64,000 nt of DNA from Saprospiraceae bacterium. Lineage in GTDB: Bacteria; Bacteroidota; Bacteroidia; Chitinophagales; Saprospiraceae. The notes below the pieces were generated by a model, which saw only the letters and a list, made by a program, of their open reading frames with translations, made no database searches and was not told where the DNA came from. The stretch is from positions 62,001 to 126,000 of the forward strand of contig JABARE010000003.1 of NCBI GenBank assembly GCA_019187365.1, read 5' to 3'. Both the position numbers and the translations under genes were made by a program. This document shows positions 59,521 through 64,000 of the stretch, piece by piece. Numbering within the stretch: the first letter of the stretch is position 1; each line of letters starts with the position of its first letter.

Positions 59521-59537
59521 ACAAACGTTCGTTCAGG
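59521..59537. repeat. Dispersed dyad repeat, intergenic partial copy
   Basis: ACAAACGTTCGTTCAGG holds the centre and one arm of the dyad. It lies in the 291-base gap between two genes and is not next to a stop codon. A related perfect inverted repeat, ACTAATTATCGTTAGT, is at about 59430-59445. Confidence 0.55.
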
Positions 59538-59690
59538 GAGCGGACTGCTGATCATTCCATGGAGGGTAAGCGGCCGGACGTGGAGCCTGGGTCAATAGGG
59601 CGTTTTTAGAAGTATCCTTTGTTGTGCGAGTAGGCATGGTGGGCAGGGATGTGCAATAGGGAGTTTTTCAAAGTGCCTTGAAGTGGGCGT

Positions 59691-60164
59691 TCATCTGTTT
59701 CCGCCATCCGAAACCGCATTGAATTTCTTTTCAAGAGCGAGCCGTCGAAATTCAAATATCTCGTGCACGCGGCGGTGAACGCCAAGTAAACCGGCCAGCC
59801 ATCCCAGAACGGATTTGCCGATGTCGTAATACAGGATATCCGTCATCAGGATACCGCCTTCGACTGCTTTGAAATGGTGCTCGTGGTGCCAGATCCGGAA
59901 GGGTCCCACGCGTTGTTCGTCGACGAAATAGACTCCCTCCCGGATGTGGGTGATCTCGGTACACCATGAAAAGGGAATTCTCAGGAAGGGTCGGACTACG
60001 TAGGTGATCAACATCCCCGCATACATCTTGTCCGAAGGAAGGGATGTGATCTCAAATTGCATATCGCGCGGTGTGATGTCGTTTAAATTGACCGGGGTGG
60101 CAAAATAGTCCCAGCACTGCTGCGGCGTTATTTTCAAAAACTGTTCCCTGATGATTTGTTTCAT
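59691..60164 (-). CDS. SRPBCC (START-like) family protein
   Basis: This 157-residue protein is of the SRPBCC ligand-binding fold: MKQIIREQFLKITPQQCWDYFATPVNLNDITP, MYAGMLITYVVRPFLRIPFSWCTEITHIREGVYFVDEQRVGPFRIWHHEH, and DILYYDIGKSVLGWLAGLLGVHRRVHEIF. Such proteins bind hydrophobic ligands or modify quinones; many act as cyclase/dehydrase-like or cell-inhibition proteins, and the ligand here is not known. The ATG at 60164 is preferred over TTG 60191. It is a single gene in a loosely packed region. Confidence 0.85.
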   Translation of the reverse strand: MKQIIREQFLKITPQQCWDYFATPVNLNDITPRDMQFEITSLPSDKMYAGMLITYVVRPFLRIPFSWCTEITHIREGVYFVDEQRVGPFRIWHHEHHFKAVEGGILMTDILYYDIGKSVLGWLAGLLGVHRRVHEIFEFRRLALEKKFNAVSDGGNR

Positions 60165-60344
60165 TTTTGCGATTTGTACTGTGCGAAACACTGGAACATG
60201 AAAAATGGTTGTACTAAGTTAGCGCATCGTGCTGTTGGCGATGAGGGTCACTTCCTGATTGAACAGTCCGTAAATCTTACAGAGTACCCCTGAAAGCATA
60301 ATGTCATAGAAGATGAAGAATTTAGTGCCCGATTTTAGAACTCA

Positions 60345-61025
60345 ATGGGAAAACTCCAGGTGAGCTCTAACCCATTCATCGAACGGGATGGTTCAATGGT
60401 CAGGCTGGACCTGATCCATCCATCATTTTACCTTGGGGGAGACCCCGTGGAGATCGCGCGATGTCTGCTGGGAAAAATACTATACACCCGGGTTGATGGC
60501 AGGCCAACTGCGGGAAGGATCGCAGAAACGGAAGCCTATTGTGGTCCGGAAGACCGGGCCTCCCATGCGTGGGGAAACCGGCGCACCTCCCGGACCCAAA
60601 CGATGTTTATGGCTGGAGGCCACGCCTACGTTTACCGGTGTTACGGCATCCACGATCTGTTCAATGTAGTAACAGGTCCTGAGGGCATACCTCACGCCGT
60701 CCTCATTCGGGCGGTGGAGCCGCTGGAGGGCCAGGCTGAAATGGCCAGCCGTCGCGGACTTATAGAGGGGCATGAGGGAATAGGGAGGGGCCCCGGCGGC
60801 CTGACCCGCGCCCTGGGAATAGACCGGAGTGCAAACGGCGTATGCTTGCATCAGCTGGAAAGTCCGGTGCAGCTCTGTGAGGGGCTGGGGCATGTTGAAG
60901 AAAGCGACATTGCCGCCACACCGAGAATTGGGGTCGATTATGCCGGGGAATGGGCCCTGCGTCCCTGGCGGTTTTATCTCGTTCACTCCCGAAGCGTGAG
61001 CGGTAGAAAAAGACCCGGGAGATAA
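60345..61025 (+). CDS. mpg: DNA-3-methyladenine glycosylase (AAG/MPG type)
   Basis: This enzyme excises alkylated purines in base excision repair. The 226-residue protein matches the AAG/MPG family: ARCLLGKILYTRVDG, GRIAETEAYCGPEDRASHAWGNRRTSRTQTMFMAGGHAYVYRCYGIHDLFNVVTG (ETEAY with the catalytic Glu; YVYRCYGIHxxFNVV is the signature) and HAVLIRAVEPLEG, then GRGPGGLTRALGI. The ATG at 60345 gives about 17 extra residues before the conserved core; an ATG at 60396 is also possible. It is a single-gene unit. Confidence 0.93.
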   Translation: MGKLQVSSNPFIERDGSMVRLDLIHPSFYLGGDPVEIARCLLGKILYTRVDGRPTAGRIAETEAYCGPEDRASHAWGNRRTSRTQTMFMAGGHAYVYRCYGIHDLFNVVTGPEGIPHAVLIRAVEPLEGQAEMASRRGLIEGHEGIGRGPGGLTRALGIDRSANGVCLHQLESPVQLCEGLGHVEESDIAATPRIGVDYAGEWALRPWRFYLVHSRSVSGRKRPGR

Positions 61026-61187
61026 GGGATTTAGAATTTCGGCAATCCGGCTTTTCCGGCAGCCACTATACGAGCGCAACCACGGAATTTTTTTTCTGCT
61101 CGCCGGGTTAGATCAATGATTTAGAGCAAGGGTTTCGAATGATGCACATCGTCCTTGATCAACGTGAAATTGGATTATTTTTACGGA

Positions 61188-62324
61188 ATGCGATTATGGG
61201 ATACGGCAAAGTTGATTTTCCTTACGGCATCGGCTTGCTTGCTGCAGAAGGAGATGTATGCACAGCAGGGGCCATGGAATAATCCTCTGAGGTTTGCCTG
61301 GTCTGATGATGGCAAAAACTATTCTGACCCGAAAATTTTTCAGGATTCAGCGGGAGTGCCTACGGTTGTGAGTTGGAAGGGGAATATGCTCATTTCTGCG
61401 TTTCAGTGGTTCCGGCAGCCGAATCCATCTCCGAGCTGGGATCGCGTGGCGGTAAAGATTTCGTTGGATGGTGGAAACCTGTGGAGCGAACCCGTTCCGG
61501 TGCAATTTGAAGGATTGCCAGCCGGCTTCCAGCGACCTTTTGATCCAACCCTTGTCGTCCTCAACGAAGACAGCTTGCGCATGTATTTTTCTGCGTCTGC
61601 CTTTTTACCCAAACGCGGGCTCGATTCCACCGTCGACATGCATTCGGCGGTCAGCACCGACGGGCTTCATTTTACCTTCGAGCCGGGGCCCAGAGGCGAT
61701 CTGAAGGTTAAGCCCCTCATTGACCCGGCTGTGGTTCGCTTTGGAAAACAATGGCACTATACAGCCCCGGCAGGGGCCCCGCAGGATGGTGCCCATCATT
61801 TTGTATCGGCCGACGGACTCAAATTTGATTCCATAGGCAGGATTGGTTCTGATCAGGCCCACAACTGGACGGGTAATTTTGTTGCAGTCGACAGTAGCGA
61901 GTTGCGTTTTTACGGAAGCGGACAAACCATTTGGTACAGCGCCTCGCCGGATGCTGTGAATTGGGGGCCTTACCAGCACACCGCTTTGCGGGGCGGCGAC
62001 CCGGCGGTGGTGCGCATGGAGGATGGGCGCTACCTGATGATCTACGTGGGACAGGCCTATTCCACGCATCTGGACCCAACGGGGGAGTTTAAGGTAAAAA
62101 TATGGTTATCCCAGGTGCAAGCGGAGGACTGGATCAGCGTTTGCTCAACTTTGGATCTTACCGGAACAGAATTTAAAATCGCCGACTTTTCGGGGAGAAT
62201 AATTCACCGGGGGATTTTAGAGAAAATGCCGTCGAATGTACACGTTGGCCATCTTGCTTCTGGTTGGTACCAAATTGTAATCGCATCCCCTTACGGGAGC
62301 GTCCTGCGCTTTTTTAAACACTGA
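61188..62324 (+). CDS. Exported beta-propeller-like protein with T9SS-type C-terminal end
   Basis: This 378-residue protein has a signal peptide (LIFLTASACLLQKEMYAQ). The body contains repeated propeller-type strands: LRFAWSDDGKNYSDPKIFQDSAGVPTVV, DRVAVKISLDGGNLWSEPVPVQF, MHSAVSTDGLHFTFEPGP and GGDPAVVRMEDGRYLMIYVG. The Asp-box-like SxDGxxW and DPAVVR elements are those of sialidase or GH43-type five- or six-bladed propellers. Catalytic residues cannot be fixed, so it may be a glycan-binding or hydrolytic enzyme. The last 65 residues (FKIADFSGRIIHRGILEKM ... ASGWYQIVIASPYGSVLRFFKH) fit a T9SS type A sorting domain. It starts at ATG 61188 rather than TTG 61155. Confidence 0.8.
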   Translation: MRLWDTAKLIFLTASACLLQKEMYAQQGPWNNPLRFAWSDDGKNYSDPKIFQDSAGVPTVVSWKGNMLISAFQWFRQPNPSPSWDRVAVKISLDGGNLWSEPVPVQFEGLPAGFQRPFDPTLVVLNEDSLRMYFSASAFLPKRGLDSTVDMHSAVSTDGLHFTFEPGPRGDLKVKPLIDPAVVRFGKQWHYTAPAGAPQDGAHHFVSADGLKFDSIGRIGSDQAHNWTGNFVAVDSSELRFYGSGQTIWYSASPDAVNWGPYQHTALRGGDPAVVRMEDGRYLMIYVGQAYSTHLDPTGEFKVKIWLSQVQAEDWISVCSTLDLTGTEFKIADFSGRIIHRGILEKMPSNVHVGHLASGWYQIVIASPYGSVLRFFKH

Positions 62325-62673
62325 TTTTATTTTTACAACGGATTCCAAAATTCAAGGATGGCCACACATCTTGGATGCCTGCGGCATCCTTGGTCCCGGC
62401 CCAGGATGGATCATACGCATGCAGGGTACGGCCACATTGTGCCAACATCCGACCCCGAAGGGGTCGCACCTTTGTACCCGCAAAATAGGTAAACTAATGA
62501 TCATTACAAACTTATTACCCATTCAAGTAAACGCAAAATAATTGCATGTAAAATTGCAACCAATTCATCTAAGAAAAGATATATTTTTCATTATACTCGA
62601 CATCATATTTTTTCAACAGGTCCAGATATTCCTCCCGAAAGCCCCTTCATTTATGGTGTTCTTTTTGATTTAA
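62325..62673. other. Intergenic AT-rich region with two small hairpins
   Basis: No gene is seen. GGATGCC-TGC-GGCATCC (62373-62389) and CGACCCC-GAA-GGGGTCG (62450-62466) form perfect seven-base stems without T-tracts. They may be processing or repeat hairpins behind the propeller gene. Confidence 0.5.
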
Positions 62674-62812
62674 AGGCACTTCCCCCCCCCCTCCCCATTT
62701 TGATGCCCGAATGAAAAGGGCTATCTACCTCCACTCCCTGTTGATGCAAGAATGAATTTAGCGTGCGAGCCTGTGCGGGGATGCTGGCGCAGGAGGCATT
62801 TTTCGAGGTGCC
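62674..62812. mobile_element. MITE-like element, copy D (139 bp, degenerate)
   Basis: The left end AGGCACTT and the inverted right end GGCACCTCGAA resemble the outer terminal repeats of copies A and B. TTAA lies on both sides (62670-62673 and 62813-62816). The 41-bp unit (TTGATGCCCGAATGAAAAGG) is present and most of the central segment is deleted. A run of ten or more C residues lies just inside the left end. Confidence 0.65.
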
Positions 62813-62854
62813 TTAAATTCAGCCCTGAATTGCCAGGGTCGCAGGGGTTGGTAC

Positions 62855-63320
62855 GCTGTTGGAATATTGTTTCTTCATTTCTTGTTTGCCCTATATGAAT
62901 TAGGTTGTTACTTTCTTTTGCCGCAAAAGAAAGTAACCAAAGAAAGCTCGTCAGTATGCTAGGCGCTCACGCTGCGATCAATCTGCGCTTTTAGCTTTCG
63001 CGTTTTGGGGATTGCAGTGTTCCCTTCTGGCAGCTGCTATGCAGCGTGACCGTGTCGCATCTTATCCGCTGGCTGAGCGGAGTCGAAGCCAGCGGACACT
63101 GCGCTTGCATACTGACTGTCCCAAAGCAGATTTTACCTTGGATTCAGCATGCTGGTTTCAAGGGAACTTTGATTTTGCGCTGTTGGAATATTGTTTCTTC
63201 ATTTATTGTTTGCCCTATGTGAATTGGGTTGTTACTTTCTTTTGCCGCAAAAGAAAGTAACCCAAAAAAGCTCGTCAGTATGCTAGGCGCTCACGCCGTT
63301 CCCAATCTTCGCTTTTGGCT
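62855..63320. repeat. Direct repeats carrying perfect 31-bp palindromes
   Basis: Two copies of about 141 bases (62855-62995 and 63179-63320) lie 324 bases apart. Each contains a 14-base perfect stem (GTTACTTTCTTTTG, loop CCG) at 62907-62937 and 63231-63261. They share GCTCGTCAGTATGCTAGGCG further on. Between them is a 10-bp hairpin (TCCGCTGGCT / AGCCAGCGGA, 63065-63096). Open frames over this region are by-products of the repeats. The stem is of the kind seen in REP-like sequences in several bacterial phyla. Confidence 0.85.
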
Positions 63321-63611
63321 ATCCCTATTGGTAAAAGACAACCCGCTGCTTGTCTTCCATTTTCTTTCAACTACAGAGTTGCAATACAGTTATTGGAAAA
63401 ATCAATTGGTGCACACCCCTTTATTCAGGCCGAATCTTGTTTTGTTCATCCTGGAATGTTGTTGATTTAAACATTGTAAGGCCAACAACACGATCACGAG
63501 GCCAAAACCCAACCAAGGGGACAATGAGCCTTTGAGGCTGGAGGAAAAGGGAATTTTAACGACTTTTCAACCAATGTTCTCCTTTTGGTGTTTTACCATA
63601 AATCACGACGC
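63321..63611. other. Intergenic AT-rich region
   Basis: This stretch lies between the palindromic direct repeats and the partial gene at the window end. Only short frames without family resemblance are present. It should contain the promoter of the gene starting at 63612; no clear TAnnTTTG was seen. Confidence 0.4.
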
Positions 63612-64000
63612 ATGGTACTCAAGTCTTCGATTCTGACAAGCTCATTGGTTTCCCTCTTATTGGTAGGCCATAATGCAGCTGTTGCACAGTTCGGTTTTGA
63701 TGTTGAAGGAGGGTGGGTAACTACCGGGTACAACGACGTTGCCATTCCCGGTTCGGAAGGAACACGCATTTCACTGAATGAAGAGCTCGATGCGGAGAGC
63801 ATACCCTATCTGCGCCTCAGAGCGGAAGTCCGGCTATCGGAGAGGCATTTACTTAGCCTTTTATATGCACCCCTGAGTCTTAATTCGGAAGGATCGCTTA
63901 AAAAGGACATTGTGTTTGCAGGGGCTCAATTTGCAGCCGGCGCCCCTTTGTCGGCCAAATACGTTTTCAATTCCTATCGCCTCACGTACCGCTATGACTG
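63612..64000 (+). CDS. Exported outer-membrane-type protein, N-terminal part (cut by window end)
   Basis: The ATG at 63612 opens a frame that runs off the window. A signal peptide (SSLVSLLLVGHNAAVAQ) is followed by FGFDVEGGWVTTGYNDVAIPG, SEGTRISLNEEL, IPYLRLRAEVRLSERHLLSLLYAPL and YVFNSYRLTYRYD. The alternating beta pattern fits an outer-membrane beta-barrel. A similar FEGG-type start with GYNDVxIPGxEGTxxSL occurs in uncharacterised Bacteroidota porin-like proteins. Function is unknown. Confidence 0.75.
   Translation, partial: MVLKSSILTSSLVSLLLVGHNAAVAQFGFDVEGGWVTTGYNDVAIPGSEGTRISLNEELDAESIPYLRLRAEVRLSERHLLSLLYAPLSLNSEGSLKKDIVFAGAQFAAGAPLSAKYVFNSYRLTYRYD

Noticed and set aside
63012..63535. 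Small frames (60-82 codons) in the repeat region
   Set aside because: They arise from the palindromic direct repeats and REP-like hairpins and have no family resemblance.

Overview
The window is a chromosomal segment of a Bacteroidota bacterium, most likely of the Saprospiria (Lewinella/Haliscomenobacter-like). The evidence is a complete SprA (the type IX secretion translocon) directly after ruvA, secreted proteins with T9SS-type C-terminal ends, a full Bat (aerotolerance) operon, DUF3078, DUF4286, DUF1761 and DUF3109 proteins, and several perfect TAnnTTTG promoter elements. Base composition looks moderately GC-rich by eye, with AT-richer islands at about 20.7-24 kb, 37-41.7 kb and 62.3-63.6 kb.

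Layout. 0-8 kb: end of metH, a DUF3109 gene, a citrate synthase-gcvH-vanZ unit, and two membrane glycosyltransferase-like genes meeting tail to tail. 8.1-8.7 kb: a five-copy 92-bp tandem array. 8.7-20.7 kb: an rRNA methyltransferase, small conserved genes, two LpxD-type acyltransferases, polA, an outer-membrane DUF3078 protein, an M28 peptidase overlapping hpt, tRNA-Gln and a cytosolic-type 5'-nucleotidase. 20.7-24.7 kb: accessory DNA with a MITE-like element and one secreted cysteine-rich T9SS-type protein. 24.7-28 kb: rplM-rpsI-rpsB-tsf, a terminator, then pyrH. 28-37.7 kb: DUF1761, ruvA, sprA and a secreted thioredoxin. 37.9-41.4 kb: a sulfur-redox cassette (ArsR, rhodanese-thioredoxin lipoprotein, c-type cytochrome, DsrE, Cys/Met-metabolism PLP enzyme). 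41.7-49.2 kb: a CcoI-like copper ATPase, small genes, a GT4 glycosyltransferase, an OmpH/Skp protein and asnS. 49.2-58.6 kb: the Bat operon, read moxR to batD on the minus strand. 58.7-64 kb: a secreted protein, an SRPBCC protein, 3-methyladenine glycosylase, a secreted beta-propeller-like protein, a repeat-rich stretch, and the start of an outer-membrane protein cut by the window edge.

The most unusual signals are three repeat systems. (1) A dispersed 16-22 bp dyad, close to ACTAACGAACGTTCGTTAGT, occurs at least 12 times. In five cases it starts at, or within two bases of, a stop codon; in at least six others it lies inside reading frames. (2) A small non-coding element has 18-bp terminal inverted repeats and 4-bp TTAA/TTAT target duplications; one copy landed exactly on the ccoI stop codon and preserved it. 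(3) The 92-bp tandem array has two hairpins per unit. The sulfur cassette is the best candidate for a less-described functional system.

Several gene starts were moved from TTG to a downstream ATG that fits the family better; these are stated per gene.
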